Positions 26,011-38,934 of a DNA stretch of 64,000 nt are shown in pieces. Every line of letters starts with the position of its first letter. Positions within the stretch are counted from its first letter, which is position 1. The DNA is taken from assembly GCF_018320785.1 (NCBI RefSeq), contig NC_054872.1, positions 38,304,551 to 38,368,550 on the forward strand, read 5' to 3'. A program made the translations under genes and the position numbers. The notes under the pieces are model-generated. The model made no database searches, was not told the origin of the DNA, and was given only the letters and a program-made list of their open reading frames with translations. The DNA comes from Cheilinus undulatus (Eukaryota; Chordata; Actinopteri; Labriformes; Labridae).

Positions 26011-26770
26011 GTGAGCACTTTTAACTACTCCGTGTTTTGCTGTAATTTTATGTAACTATGATGTCAAATTTTACTATTTTGTCTTTTAATTTTATTTTTT
26101 TTAATCAAGTGTAACTGTCCTTATGCAATTTCTGCACAAACTTGATGTCTCTACTTTTACCTTCTTTCATTTTCTAAAAGCCTAACTGACAGGAGATAAC
26201 AGGAGATGGATAATAGCAAAAGCTATAATCTCTATATGTGAAACATCAGTTACTTTTAGCTTGTTTGTAACAGGCTGAAGGTGCACTATGTAATTTGCAT
26301 TGTCCCTATTAAATAAACTTAATAAATAAAATATATTTAAATGAACTTTCCTATTTCAACGGCTGGTTTGCACAGTAGTTCCCCAAGACATTCCTAACAA
26401 AGTGCTCAAAAAAATGTATAGTAGCACTTTATAAAGTATTATTTATTATCCGTATGACATTTATAAACTGAGTTATAAATGCCTATTGCTGTTTTAGTAA
26501 AGCTGCGTAACTGTAACCCAAGCCATGTTCCTTAAATAATGCTTTACAAATACACCAAGAAATCATGTTCTAGTGTTTATGAATTACATATTAGTTGATA
26601 AATCCTCATGAATGATGAATTAATTATCAACTGAATGCTTAAAGCCAAAACACACAGGTGCCATCCGACATGTGCCCAAATGATTGCCCCCCATCGCAGA
26701 GGCCAGATGCACCATGTGCTGCAGTGGTTTGCACCTCTGCTCTATTGCCATCGCAGCAGGCTAGTGTGTT

Positions 26771-26800
26771 TTTTTTTGTTTGTTTGTTTGTTTGTTTTGG
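26771..26800. repeat. (TTTG)n microsatellite
   Basis: Perfect run of about five TTTG units after an oligo-T tract. Confidence 0.85.
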
Positions 26801-26904
26801 AGGTGGTGGTTAAGACTTAAAATTTCAGTCCTTTGAACCCATCGTAAAATTAAAGGAATACATGTGAAATCTGAATCTGTTTGTCTGCTTAAAGTTCCAC
26901 CACG

Positions 26905-27070
26905 TTGGCTGCAGATGGCCAAGTGGTTAGGTTGCGCCTCATGTACGTGGGTGGTTCAAGTCCAGCCTGGGGTTCTTTCACCACATGTCATTCCCCACTC
27001 TCTCATCCCTGTTTTGGACTCTATCCACAGTCCTTTCTCTCCAATAAAGGGAAAAACACAACATAAATCT
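26905..27070 (+). mobile_element. tRNA-derived SINE
   Basis: It has Pol III promoter boxes: A box tggccaagtggttagg at 26916 and B box ggttcaagtcc at 26953-26963. A non-tRNA body follows and ends in an ataaaggg..aaaa tail. A related copy lies at 40705-40890. Confidence 0.8.
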
Positions 27071-29180
27071 TAGGGAATAAACAAAAAACACCCCACCACT
27101 ACTTCACTACTTAACACTGCATCTCATAAAGTGATGCATTATCATGCATGTATACACTCTGCCCAAAATAATGGCAGATATATCAACTTTCATTAACAGT
27201 TGAAATTGTGTATATGTGCTGATACCAATATAGAACTTTTGGCAATTATCTGCCGATACAGACAATATGCTGATCATTCTGTGCATCCCTGTAAATAATC
27301 AAATTAATACGAGAGCTCTAAGGATTCGCTTTGGGCCCATTTCTCCCTAAAATCCAAGTCAAGCTCGATATATATTGGCATAAGTGTGTCACTCAGCAGC
27401 CAAGGTCATGCTCGATGGTATTTCTTTTTCCAGGTTGTTTCACACCTGGTAATACACCTGGAGACTGCTGGCAGTTTTCAGGGCCTTGAGACATCCATAG
27501 CATGACCAGGGGCTCGCTGCAGCCCTACTACCCACCCAGACAGCACCCCAGGCTGTGCTTACTCATCACATCCACCCTTTACTTACCTAGACTTTTTTTT
27601 ATTTTAACAACAGGTTATTTTCCCATCCCCCTGGTAATATGTAAGGACATCCAGAACACTTCTGGGGTTGTATCAGTCCTCTTTCTTGCCTCAATTTTTG
27701 GTCCAAACATGCCTAAAACGTATGCACATTACTGTATGAGAGCATGTATAAACTTGAAATGTTGAATAGAAAGAAGCACCATGTAAACATAACGAGCATA
27801 CATAGATTGTAATATTGAATGATCCAGCGCTGTTGCAAACTCAGATGATCATTTTTATAATAAACACATTGACTGCTGGCCAGTGAAGCCACAGTGAACA
27901 GGCAGGTTGTTCTGGGTGTAATTCTGCTTGTAGCTCAACAGGGGGCAGTGCATAGCAGCCATAAACAGAGTAATGACAGATTCAGTAATCTTGCAGTTAA
28001 CATTATTACTAAAGTGATTATGGTCAAAGGTGGGTACTTCTGCTGTCATTTGTCATTGCTTTTTTTGTAATGGATACAAACTGGACTTCTAAAGCAGGTC
28101 CATCATCAATTAGGGTCATTTAATTTAGCTTAAACTCCCTCTGGTTAAATTAAAAGTACATTATTGGTTGATGACAAATTAATCAGGCCAAAATCACAAA
28201 CCTGCGGCATTTTGAAATGAACTTGCAACCTATTTATGTCTGTCACTTTACAGAAAAGTGTGCTAAAAAACAGAAACCAGGGCTTACAAGGTTATCAAAT
28301 GAGAAGGCAAAAAATAGGTCAGAAAATATGTTATGTGCCTGTTTCAGTCAAATAAATGCACATTATCTGGGACAAAATTTTAGTAATACACAGTTCTTAA
28401 AATGACAGTGACATGTTGCAGTGGTTGTGATGTTTCTCCTTTGACCTGATGCACCCAGCCGACCAGAAGGCAGGAAATGTGATTACAGCGGGCAGAACAG
28501 CTCCAATAAGATTTCTTCTCAGTCACTGCCCGGCCAGGTGCATCACAGCAGCACAGGCCACAGCGAAGAATAAAGCCGGAAATGTTCAATTATTAGTTGG
28601 ATTACATAACCCTGTTACACAATCCCTCCCTTTTTTTTAGAAATCAGCCTGGACGCAAATATGATATGGCCTGCAGCGCTGTTTCTGATGGATTCATGAT
28701 GAAACCATTAATCAAATTTCCTCCTCTCATTTCCAGATCCCCAGACGGTCAGACAGCAGCATCAGAACACTGATGGGATAAACACAAGAAAAAATGAATA
28801 GTAAAAACCCCATTAGTTCATGCTAAATGTTTTGATTATGCTTAATTATTTCCTTCGGTTCTTGGAAAGATTATATTCTATTATAAACTATTAATAAATG
28901 GCTTAATTATTCATTTGGAAGAAAAACTAAAAACTTCAAATATGTAGAAAAAAAAGCTAAAATTATTGGACCTTTGGAAACAATCAGATAAGAATAACTC
29001 AAAATTTAATTCGTACATTACTGCCAATATTTCAATTTTCAAAGCCAGAGAAATTCCTAACAATTAGCAGTTGTAGTGGGGCAAGTCTTATAATGACAGC
29101 TGTCATGACAGAGCTGCAGTGACAGATATGAAATGTTTATCAGTGCCATGGAACCACTACACTATATACCCCATATGCAA

Positions 29181-29865
29181 CACTATATGGACAAAAGTGT
29201 TTTCCAGCCTGACCATTACGCCAACAGGGACAGTAATGACATTGTATCCAAATACATGTACTTAAATATAGAGTTGCCCCCTTTTGCACCTATAACAGCC
29301 TCCACTCTTCTTTGAAGGCTTTTCACAAGATCTTGGACTGTTATTTTTATTTATTTATTTATTTATTTATTCAAATTCGTGCCCATTCATTCTGTAGAGC
29401 ATTTATGAGGTCAGGCACCTTTGTTGGACGAGAAGGCCTGGCTCACAATTTCCATCCCAGTTCACTCTAAAGGTGCTCTATGGGGTTGAGGTCAGGGCTC
29501 TGTTCTTCCACACTAAACTCATCAAACCATGTCTTTATAGTCCTTGCTTTGTGCATTGGGAGACAGTCATGTCAGAATGGAAAAGGGCCTTCTCCAAACT
29601 TTTGCCACAAGGTTGGGCGCATAGCATTGTCCAAAATGTCGTGGTCTACTGAAGCATTAAGATTGGCCTTCACTGGAAATAAGGGGCCAAGCCTAAACCC
29701 TGAAAAACAGCCCCATACCATTATCACTCCTCCACCAAACTTCACATTTGGGACAATGCAGTCAGGCAGGTCCAGTTCACCTGGAATCCACCAAACTCAG
29801 AATCACCCATCTGACTGTTAAACAGAGAAGCATGATTCGTTACTCCACAGAACATGTTTCTACAA
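29181..29865 (-). mobile_element. Tc1-like transposon remnant, one end lost
   Basis: It begins with the terminal repeat cactatatggacaaaagtg. Read on the minus strand it contains the eroded C-terminal transposase; the plus strand complements the Tc1 landmarks (ctccaccaaacttcaca, catttatgaggtcaggcacc). It breaks off after acagaacatgtttc near 29865, so only one terminal repeat is present. It contains a (TTTA)n expansion at 29347-29371. Same family as 59655-60786. Confidence 0.75.
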
Positions 29866-30419
29866 GTTTTTAATGTATGTCTTAAGTGCATATTTATTGT
29901 TTTCTCTGCAAATGTATTAACCAATGCGTCATAAGAGTTTTTACGGAACAGTTACAGCCAATTTTATATAAATATGCTTAAATAAAATGAACATATACCA
30001 GTAATTAAAGTTATCATTATGGGAATACTTCCACTAATCATGTTTTCATGGCAGATTTTTACCATGTTTTTCATGTGTAAAATCTTGTTGAAATCTGAAA
30101 TTGACTGCAGGGCCCTGTTGAGTCGAGAGCCCGCCAGGTGGCCATCCCTGCTATGTAGTCTATGGGTAAAATGGAAAAATTACTTGCAATGACAATTTCC
30201 TTTTTTTATTTCAAGCCTGTCTTAACAGAAAAATTGATGGTATGGTTAAGCTATATATTTTCTTGACCATTTTTTCATTTGTGCAGACATGGGGTCATAA
30301 TTTTGAAAAATAACTTGCACAAGTTCCATTTGTACCTACCTACTGCATCCATTTTGTGTAATAGATTTTGTGATTTAACATTGTAAATGCATGGCACCGT
30401 TTGTTTGTATTTAAGTGTG

Positions 30420-31635
30420 CAAAATGGGGGTGCATGATGTTGGATTTCTGTCATTATCCATTATGCTGGCTCTCATTTGGAGTTTTTTGGCAACCCCAAG
30501 CAAGCTTTCATGTGTTTAACACTGAGGAGAAACTTCGTCTAGCCGTTCTGCCATAAGGCCATATCAGCAGAGGGCTGCAGTGATGGCTGTCCTTCTGGAA
30601 CTGTGACCCATCTCCACACAGGATCTCTGGAGCACCGTCAGAGTGACCGTCAGATTTTTATTCACCTCTCTCAGTTTGTCTGGGTGACCAGCTCTTGAAA
30701 GAGTCCCATTTGGGCCAAACTTCTTCCATTTGAGGATTATGGTGGCCACTGTGCTCTTGGAAACCTTCAGTGCAGCGTTCCCCAGGCTTCCCCAGATCTG
30801 TGCCTTGCAGTAATCCTGTCTCTGAGCTCTGCAAGCAGTTCATTTGACCTCAGCTTTATTTTTTGCTTCTGATATGCATTGTCAGCTGTGAGGCCTTCTA
30901 AAGAGAGGTGTGTGACTTTCCAAATCATGTCCAATCAATTCATTTTATGTATTCTATTAATTCAAATTTATTTAACCAGGAAAAAACCTCGTTGAGATTA
31001 AGAATCTCATTTACAAGTGTCCTGGCCAAGACAGGCAGCAGCACAGTCAAAGACATAGACATAAAAACAAGCAATTACAATCACAGTAAAAACAAATCCA
31101 AAGTCACAGAGCAGAAAGTCATCAGTCAAAACATCTACAACCTGATACATCATCCTCCAATGCCTTCAATCTACCTTTAAAAAGATTTAAAGAGACCGTC
31201 TTCTCAAGAAATAAGGCCCCCTGAAGAGGATTCCAGGCTGCAGGAGCAGCATACCTGAAACTCATTTTTACCCATTTACAAAAAGACCTTTGGCACAGAG
31301 AGGAAAAGCTAATTTTGTGACTGAGTCACAGATGGACTCCAGTCAAGGTGTAGAAAAATCTCAGCGAAGCTCAACAGAAATGGAAAGAGCCTGAGTTAAA
31401 TTTCATGTGTTGTTGCAGAGGGTCTTAACACTTACGCCAATATTATATATATATTTATTTATTTGTTTATTTATTTATTTATTTATTTATTATAATTTGC
31501 AAAAAAAAGGATATGATGGTGTGCTGAATGTAGATGGATTAGAATAAGAATGGTTTTAATCAACTGCAGCATCAGGATGCAACATAACTAAATTGAAAAA
31601 AAGTGAAGGGGATCTGAATACTTCCCTAATGCACT
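30420..31635 (-). mobile_element. Decayed Tc1-like element interrupted by a LINE tail
   Basis: Minus-strand frames at 30564-30843 include ERCTEGFQEHSGHHNPQMEE and MATIILKWKKFGPNGTLSRA, i.e. the Tc1 N-terminal helix-turn-helix region. The right part ends gatctgaatacttccctaatgcactgtaaat, typical of the terminal repeat. The element is split by unrelated sequence at about 30957-31310 and holds a (TTTA)n tract at 31450-31490. Confidence 0.6.
30957..31310 (+). mobile_element. LINE 3' tail-like insertion
   Basis: It starts tttatttaaccaggaaaaaa, then gagattaagaatctcatttacaag and ctggccaagacaggcagcagc. This is a motif series found in a common fish LINE-associated repeat (recalled). It splits the Tc1-like element around it: the flanks catgtccaatcaa and gatggactccagtcaagg are adjacent in the intact family. 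Confidence 0.55.
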
Positions 31636-31639
31636 GTAA

Positions 31640-33900
31640 ATAGTTCAGAAAAAAACTTAAGTCCTTAAAACATATTTTAAAGGTTAAGGATGAACAAAAA
31701 AATAAACTTTAAACACACACTTTAAATATATAAAAATGAGGATAAACAAAGAGAAGACTTCAGTCTGGAGCTGTTCGAGTAGCCGAAGTCCACAGACTTA
31801 TCTGTACATATGGCTGATAAATATAAGGTAATGCAATATCTTTATGTTTTCCAATACTGATATCATGCCTTTAATATTATGCATCCCTGGTGTGACCCAA
31901 AATAGACATTGTGTTTTCATTATTGCTTTCTATTCTTATTATTGCTAACCCATTATACACCTCCCATCTTCCCCCAACTGTACTTACACTATATTTTTGT
32001 TATTTCTGTTCTAAATACATAGTCTTTTTCTAAAAAAAAATGTGTTTAAAAATGTTAGCACTGCCTGTGAAACAAAAGCCAACTTGTGTACAGACTTGGT
32101 CAGCAGTCTGTGTGAGCATTACTTGTGTGAGCGCATTGAGGTGTTCGTGTTATGTCACCATGCCCCAGCCAAACTACACAGGGAAGAGACTTGAAAGCAA
32201 AGGGACAGATTTCATCTGAAGGTGATATTGAAAGTCTTATGGGCCCATCTCTCTGCTGAGAGGTGTGAAACTGTTTCTATTGTGTTTTAAACACATTTCA
32301 GACTACTCACATTAATGTGAAACTCCATTCCTCACTTCCACCATTAACACCCAGTTACTACACTGAAAGCCCAATGAGACTTCCAGTCACTATCTACCTT
32401 GTGTAAGAAAAAAACAAACATGACAAACCTGCTTTTTAAAGGATATTTTCCATTACACTTTCCAAAATGGCCCTCTGTTTATTTACTGTATCTTTGACAG
32501 CTTTATGTAAGCCTCTACAGCCAGTCAAAAATGGAGATTTGTCCACTTCCTATCTCCTGTACGACCTACAGAAGCCTCTCAGTGACCTACTTTCCATACA
32601 TAGCTGACTCTTCATGGACACACCCCCATTCAAAGGTCTGTTGCTTTGGGGAGTGTCCTACTGAGGCCTTCAGCTGCGAGCAGGCCCTGACACAGACTGA
32701 GTTGCACAACTCTTTTAAAGTTCAGAGGCTTTAAAAGGGGGAAAATAATGTTGACCATGGACTTAGATATATTGCGCTAGTTGTTTGGTAGTCATTAGAC
32801 TTGAACCTGCGTACTCATAAAAACAAGTTGAAGAGCATATCAACATGTCCTTATAAAGACAGGAAGGACAGTGCTTTTTAGAAAGCAAACGTGAATGCTG
32901 TTCACATGGGTGGCTGTATTATAAATGAAATGGTAATAAAGGACAAAGCAGGTGTAGTGAAATAACAGGCCAACAAAGTAATAACCAAAGGATGTTTTAA
33001 GAGATTGAAATCCAATCACTTGGGGCAGAAAAATACTCATGAGTTCGGTTAGAAGGTTCTTAAAATAGCCTCAACTATAATGGTTTTAACAAGCCATACG
33101 AGGCCTCTTCTCAGGAAGATCCCTACCTACGACAACCTATCTTAAATTAGAAACCAAACAAACATACGTTCCCACGCCACTGGAGTAAACCATTTGTCTC
33201 TCAGTTAATTAAAAAACAACATTGAGGGGCAGGAAAGCTCACACTTAATGACCCCCAAAGGCTTGTCCAAATGTTGTTTAAGATTTATGATACTGTGACG
33301 TTTATTGTAGGCTTCTCATTTGCATGGATGTGCACTCAACCAATTGTATTTACTCTGGTCGTTTATCAAAGTTTGCACTGGATTATGGCTAAAAGACCGC
33401 TAATACTACACTGTACTGTAAAGATATCGTAATTAAACATAATCCCAGTGATCAAACAAAATTATAAGAATGGGTATTTCCCCCTTTCATTTCCTTTCCA
33501 AAAACCCTTTCATTAAACCAAGAGGACAACTACAGGATGGCAAATAAAGCTTTAATAATTAAGCTTTTTTTTGTTTTGTTAGGTTATCATAGCTTGAGAA
33601 CAGTTGAAGATGGGGGATGGGCAGCCCATAGAGAACAGCCGCTGTGTATCAAAACAGCCTGTTGCAGCTGTTTAAGCCAAACAAAACTGGTTAACCCACA
33701 ACTTAAAGCTTTCCCGTCCAACAGAAGTATTCCATTTGCCAAAAGACGAAAAGAGATTGACGCGTTTATCGTATTTTAACTCTTAGTCGACGTTACATAA
33801 CCTAAAATCTTCAGCCTTTTAACTTTAAATCGTCCTGCGATATGTTGTGTAACTTCGGAAATATTGTCTATGCGATTTCGCGTTAAAAAAAGGTGCGGTT
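31640..33900. other. Intergenic, nothing recognised
   Basis: AT-rich and without recognised repeats. A plus-strand frame at 32531-32734 (67 codons) has no recognisable domain. Confidence 0.45.
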
Positions 33901-33989
33901 TAAATGTTTTAAAGCAGCTGTTTCGGTTGTTTTCTCACTTCCCTCTCAGGAAATACCCGAGCTCCAACAAAGGAAAGTAGAGGACGGTC

Positions 33990-34150
33990 AGCGATTGACG
34001 TCACCAGTCTGGCAACAAGCGTGAATGCGTCTGGTTTTCTTGTCGCTGATTGGCTAGTACACTTTGTTCTCGGTACGTGATTGGTCGGATCTTGGCTCTA
34101 CCGAGCTACATATCTGTGCTGTAGATTCCATTTTGTTGCAATTCAGACGG
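33990..34150 (+). promoter_or_regulatory. pnrc2: pnrc2 promoter with CRE and CCAAT boxes
   Basis: A perfect palindromic CRE (TGACGTCA) sits at 33996-34003. Inverted CCAAT boxes (ATTGG) follow at 34049-34053 and 34080-34084. Sequence here is CpG-rich relative to the AT-rich upstream interval. Transcription probably starts between about 34090 and 34150. A first non-coding exon then ends at a GTCG/GTAAGG donor near 34342. Assignment to pnrc2 rests on orientation and proximity. Confidence 0.6.
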
Positions 34151-35312
34151 AGTCGGGAGAGAGAGAGAGACGGTGAGAAAAGTGACCACCAACGGTCACT
34201 TTTACATCATAAACATCTTGAAGGTGACGGATTTGTAGGAAATATAGCATTGCTGTGCTTCTTACATAGTCCGTCAGGATAACCAAGGCATATCTGACAA
34301 CTTCTCTGGAGAGGGGTTTTATCAACCGAGCCTGAAGAAGTCGGTAAGGGATTCAGTTTTGTTCCTCGTCGCCATATTGAGTCCACTGTTTCTTTGTTTT
34401 GGTCTGGTGCCAAAGTAGTGCGACCAACATAAGCAACTTTTTGTTTTATCATTGAAAGGTTTACTCCATCGAAATTTTCAATACCAGCTAGAGTTTAAGT
34501 CCGAAAACTCGCATATTGAAAGGACAGTACTCTGCGGTTAAGCTCAGCTAAGGGCGAACAATGAAAACGGAAAGAATGGCGCAGTTATTGCAATTTTAGT
34601 CGGTTTAAATGCATGTTTATCAGTTATTAGGTTTCTTCACGTTAACTTGACCTTGTACATTTTACATTTTACATGGACGTTAACCAGTTTTATCCGTCCT
34701 AAATGTGGTGACGCATTACGGGATGCACATCCCCCACCAAGACATAAACAACAACACTTGGTCAACAAACCCCATGATTTGTCAAGCTGCACCGATAAAA
34801 ACCGAACTAATCGGCTTTATTTTCTTTGTTTTTGCACCAAAAGGTTTTTTTCCGACTTCTTGGAGCACCGTGTGCCGAGGTGAATTGATGTTCAGCTCGG
34901 CTCCACGTGAAAACACCGCTCATTGGCACATGAAAACTTTATATCTTGCTGGACACAGAAGTGCAGTGAGAAGTAGATTGAGGACTACTTCGAGGACCTG
35001 GGGCCCGATCGGAGGTGAAAGATTGAAGAGAGATACCTACGTCGCCGACTTTCTCACAACAAAGAGGTGAGCTTGAGCTGTTTTGCTCTAGTTGCGTGTG
35101 GGGGAGGGGCGGGGGGCCTGGCTGTCTGGTGTTTCTGCACGTAATGCTGTGTGCTTGTTTTCATTGAGAGATGGCGCAAGTGTGTGCGTGCGTGCTATAA
35201 GGGGGATTAGGCTTTGACAGTTTTACCCTAGTCAATAAATAGAACAAGATATGTCACGACGAATATTGTCTATTGCATTGCCCTAAGACATGCTCATGTT
35301 TTCATCATTTAG

Positions 35313-38090
35313 GTGACACGTAGTGCTGAAGCAAAATGGGAGGTGGAGAGAGGTACAACATTCCAGTTTCCCATCCCGAGCGCCCTCTGCCCAAGAAGAA
35401 CCACCAACTTGGCCGTGCTAAGCAGAGAAGCCGCGAGCAGAATGGAGCAGCAGCATCTGCAGGAGGGGTAGGAGGCCTGCACCACCATGGCCACCGCAGG
35501 AGTGAGAAAGGCGCAGCCTACCACAGGTCTCCAGAGGCGCGGCAGGCCGTGTCTGCAGAGAAGAATGTTTCTGTCCGTTTTACCACCAACTATGATCAGA
35601 ACTGGGAGGGTGCCGTGTCTCACCTCAACACGCTCCTGGCAACTCAGGGGAGTCCAAGCTACGCAGGGCCGAAGTTCAGCGAGCCACCCTCGCCTAGCGT
35701 GTTGCCCAAACCCCCCAGCCACTGGGTGTCCTTCCCAGTGGGCTCCTGTGATAACAGGGAGATGATGACCTTCCAGCTAAAAAGTCTCCTCAAGGTGCAG
35801 GCCTGAGAGGGATACCCAGCCTTGATCGTTAAAAGCCAATCAATGAACTTTGACTCCAGTAAGGGCACCAGCCCACCAGGAACAACTCAGCTCTGTAATA
35901 ATTTAACCTGTTTTTAGATTTCTGTCTTTGAGTGTTTAGAGGCATTTTCTGCAGTATCTGCTGGATATGTCAACAAACACCCATGTTTTTAAATTAGTAT
36001 GTCAAGATATTACAGGTGCTGAGCCTTGCTGGTTGGTGATGCTTTTGGTGGAGTCTGTTTTCTGTGACTAATGACAACTGGATATCCTTTGTACTTATGT
36101 TTTGTTTTGTTCTTTTTATGTTGGCTGTAAATGCAGAAGAGTAATCTTTTTCCCAAACAAGGATTTTTTTGTTAAGTCAGCTTATTTCCCAAAACATTTA
36201 TGGTCCATTTCTGTGGACAGTATTGCCTTTTCATTTGTCAGTTTACGATGAGCTTTTAGAGCCACCTCTAAAGCCTCAGGTGCTAAAGCAAAGTCGTATC
36301 AGTAGCAGTTCTAACAAGGGCCCTTTTTTTTCTTGTATCTTTCCTTGTTTGGGGTGAAAAAGACTCATCTGCAATTCTGCAGGGAAAAGCTACCTTACTT
36401 AGAGATAATAAGCTGTAGTGAGTAAGTGTAGGTGAAAGTATAACCTCAAACCGAAGGGTAACAAAGAGACCATGGCACACAGGCCCTGGACTGTGAACTC
36501 CTGTACCTTTTATTGCGCTGTGCGCACATGCACTATGGGAGTTGGACTAGTCTGGGGCCCAAACACTCTATCATAGCATTATTTTGTACAAGACCTTTTT
36601 GTTGTGGTTGAAAGATGTATGCAGAGCTGTGTTTAACCAAAGCAATGTTTTTGCTGTACTTTCTTTTCCTTCTTCTCCCTTGGACATCCTCTGTTTGAGG
36701 CATTGTTGCCATCGCCCTTTAACCTTGCCAGCCGAGTGATGATCAGGAACGAGCCCCTTGGTTCACGTTATTTTTTTGTTTCAAATCAGTAGTGTTGTTG
36801 CTCCTTAGTCTCAGCCATTTTAAGTCAGTGCTGCAGCTTCAACCAGCGGAAGAGGACCAAGCTTAAATCTGAGTTTTGTTAATTGAAGTCTTGGCATGGT
36901 CCTGGTGGCTGTATGCATCTGTACACAAGCTAAGGCAGAGATAAGGAAGGTCATGGACTGAGGTAACCAAGGGGTCTCAATGTGGGGCAGAAGTTTGGCA
37001 TTTATGTTTACAAAGGTCTCATGTTTGACCATCTGATTATCAACAGATCCTCTTTGCCTCTACCCTTATCACTCTTGCACTGCAATCGGACTAGTTTTAA
37101 ATATGTTACAGACCAGGATGCTATTGAAATGATGGAGGCGTGATCGACTATCTCTCTATGGGTTCTCTATTTTTGTGATTGAGGCTCTTTTTTTCTTTCC
37201 CTTTGCAGAATTGGAGCTGCTAATGGCTGGCCTAAGGATGACAAAACAAAGTATGATAGCCTGTTAGTGTGTTCAAGAGCCATGTAAATAATGAAATGTA
37301 AAAAGTACTTGTAGCATATGTACATTTGCAGGTCATATTTGTGGCCTGTCAGACAAAAGTATTTTTAGTAATAACACTGAATGTATAAGACATGCAAAGG
37401 ACATGTCTTGACTTCAATACTGAAGAATATTTTTGTTAAAAAAATAATGATGCCTTTAGCATTTGCCAGTAACCCTGCACTGTTATTTTTCCAGAGATCT
37501 TGCACATGTTTTTTATTGTTTTGTATAATTCAGTGTCGGGTGAAAAATGCTAAAAGCTACTTAAGTAAACCTAAACTATGAATTGGATTTCAGAGGAGAC
37601 TTGCCTATGTATGGATTTGTGTTTCGAATGTGCTTACAGTGAGTAAGCGTGCTGTTTTTAATCTTAAGTTGACCTGTTTGTGCCTAAGTTAACCCCATGC
37701 TAAAACTGAATTGTCATTAGGTGACAACACAAAATGACCAAATTGTTTTGAGCCACCTTCACTTCTCAGCTGTTCTTCCGCCAGCTGGCAACTGAACTTG
37801 GTTATATGCTGTCAAATGTTAAATTTTTATTTTCTATTAGTTGTTCATGTTAACATTTTTCTTTTTCTAGACTGAGTCATGCATGGTTAGGTCTCCTTGA
37901 TTCTAAATTTTCAAACCTGTAACAAATTGGCTTCTAATTTTGTCCCTCCTATGGAATGTCACTGAAGATAAAAACGAAACAAAGATGCCCTGTGAAAAAT
38001 TGGTGAAAATTGGTGTTTTAAAAAAAATGACAGAATGCACTCTGTGAATTGAATTGATGACAAATTTTTACAAAAAAAAGAAATAAATCC
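35313..38090 (+). other. pnrc2: pnrc2 terminal exon, including long 3' UTR
   Basis: The acceptor TCATTTAG precedes 35313, 23 bases before the ATG. An upstream non-coding exon ends at 35066 (AAAGAG/GTGAGC). The stop at 35806 is followed by about 2.3 kb of non-coding sequence, with a canonical AATAAA at 38082-38087 as the likely polyadenylation signal. The UTR is T-rich, consistent with AU-rich decay elements described for pnrc2 in zebrafish (recalled). Confidence 0.6.
35336..35806 (+). CDS. pnrc2: pnrc2, proline-rich nuclear receptor coactivator 2
   Basis: Single coding exon of 156 residues; vertebrate PNRC2 is about 140. It starts MGGGERYNIP, the PNRC2 N-terminal signature, after a 23-base leader in the same exon. 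Near the C-terminus are GPKFSEPPSPSVLPKPPSHW (about 111-130), the Pro-rich SH3/DCP1A-binding motif, and FQLKSLLKV with the LxxLL nuclear receptor box (148-152). Between them is a Gly/His/Arg-rich, less conserved region. PNRC2 links nuclear receptors to transcription and links the nonsense-mediated decay factor UPF1 to decapping via DCP1A (established function). It lies between cnr2 and fabp10a/myom3, consistent with human CNR2-PNRC2-MYOM3 order. Confidence 0.96.
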   Translation: MGGGERYNIPVSHPERPLPKKNHQLGRAKQRSREQNGAAASAGGVGGLHHHGHRRSEKGAAYHRSPEARQAVSAEKNVSVRFTTNYDQNWEGAVSHLNTLLATQGSPSYAGPKFSEPPSPSVLPKPPSHWVSFPVGSCDNREMMTFQLKSLLKVQA

Positions 38091-38934
38091 CCTCCCCTTC
38101 CCCCCAGTTTTGTCTCTGCCTGTGTATTTTCATATTCATTTTGACTCTTAAGAACAGCTTACATACATAAAGTTCAGGATAAGAAGCACAGTGCTAAGGT
38201 ACACACATTTTCTACATTCCTACTGAAGCTGTGAAGGTGTTCCAGTCTCACCATATTAGGCCTAAATCTTCTAATTAAGGTTACATTATCAGCTTCGACT
38301 ATCAAACACTGCAGTAGACATGGGGCATGCGAGTAAATGTTAGACACCCATTGTGACAAAGATGCATGCCATGGGCTGTCTCCACTGTTGATATAAATTA
38401 GTATACATGTCTTGACACTTATTTGCAAAGTCCCTTTAGTGTTATTAATTTGACAAGGAAAATCCCCTGTTGAAAAACTATAAAATAACTGCACTAACGC
38501 CACCTTTATCACATACATGGATCAATTTTCCTTTTAACTAGAGTCCTTTATCCAATGGTTTTTAAAAACCTAAGCATTCAGAGAAGGAACCGCTTAGAGC
38601 TGCTTTTCCCCTTGTGCTTTCTTATTGATATATACTACCTTAAAAAGTGTAATGATACTGATATACAAATATGGATCAATTGTAACTATCTTTAAAGTTT
38701 TGGTAGTCTAAAGTCCAACCTCCAAATGGTTTAAGTAGCCAGAGTGACAGTCTTGACAGCTTTTAATAAAACCCTTAGCCAAGTAAACTTTATTACCCTG
38801 CCATTTCTCCCAGTACAGCTAAGCTATTATGTTCAAAGATTACAAATAGACACCTTTATAAAATGGAACACAGCAAGTATGTAGGTTACAATCCACCCAG
38901 CATGTCACAGTTGGGGTCACTAGAGGCAGGGGTC

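Larger units (their letters stand above)
26060..29180. other. Intergenic stretch
   Basis: Apart from the SINE at 26905-27070, I recognise nothing. Around 27360-27560 the GC content rises and minus-strand frames are open. Around 28430-28600 another GC-richer block could be conserved non-coding sequence. Confidence 0.4.

Noticed and set aside
29347-31490. CRISPR-like or satellite array from TTTA repeats
   Set aside because: Two simple TTTA microsatellites within transposon remnants, with no spacers or repeat units.
34705-35070. 121-codon plus-strand open frame before pnrc2
   Set aside because: It runs across the 5' non-coding exon and its donor of pnrc2 and has no recognisable domain; probably chance in a GC-richer promoter-proximal region.
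35309-35722. 137-codon minus-strand open frame opposite pnrc2
   Set aside because: Shadow of the pnrc2 coding exon.
38174-38518. 114-codon minus-strand open frame downstream of pnrc2
   Set aside because: No recognisable domain, start context or splice structure.
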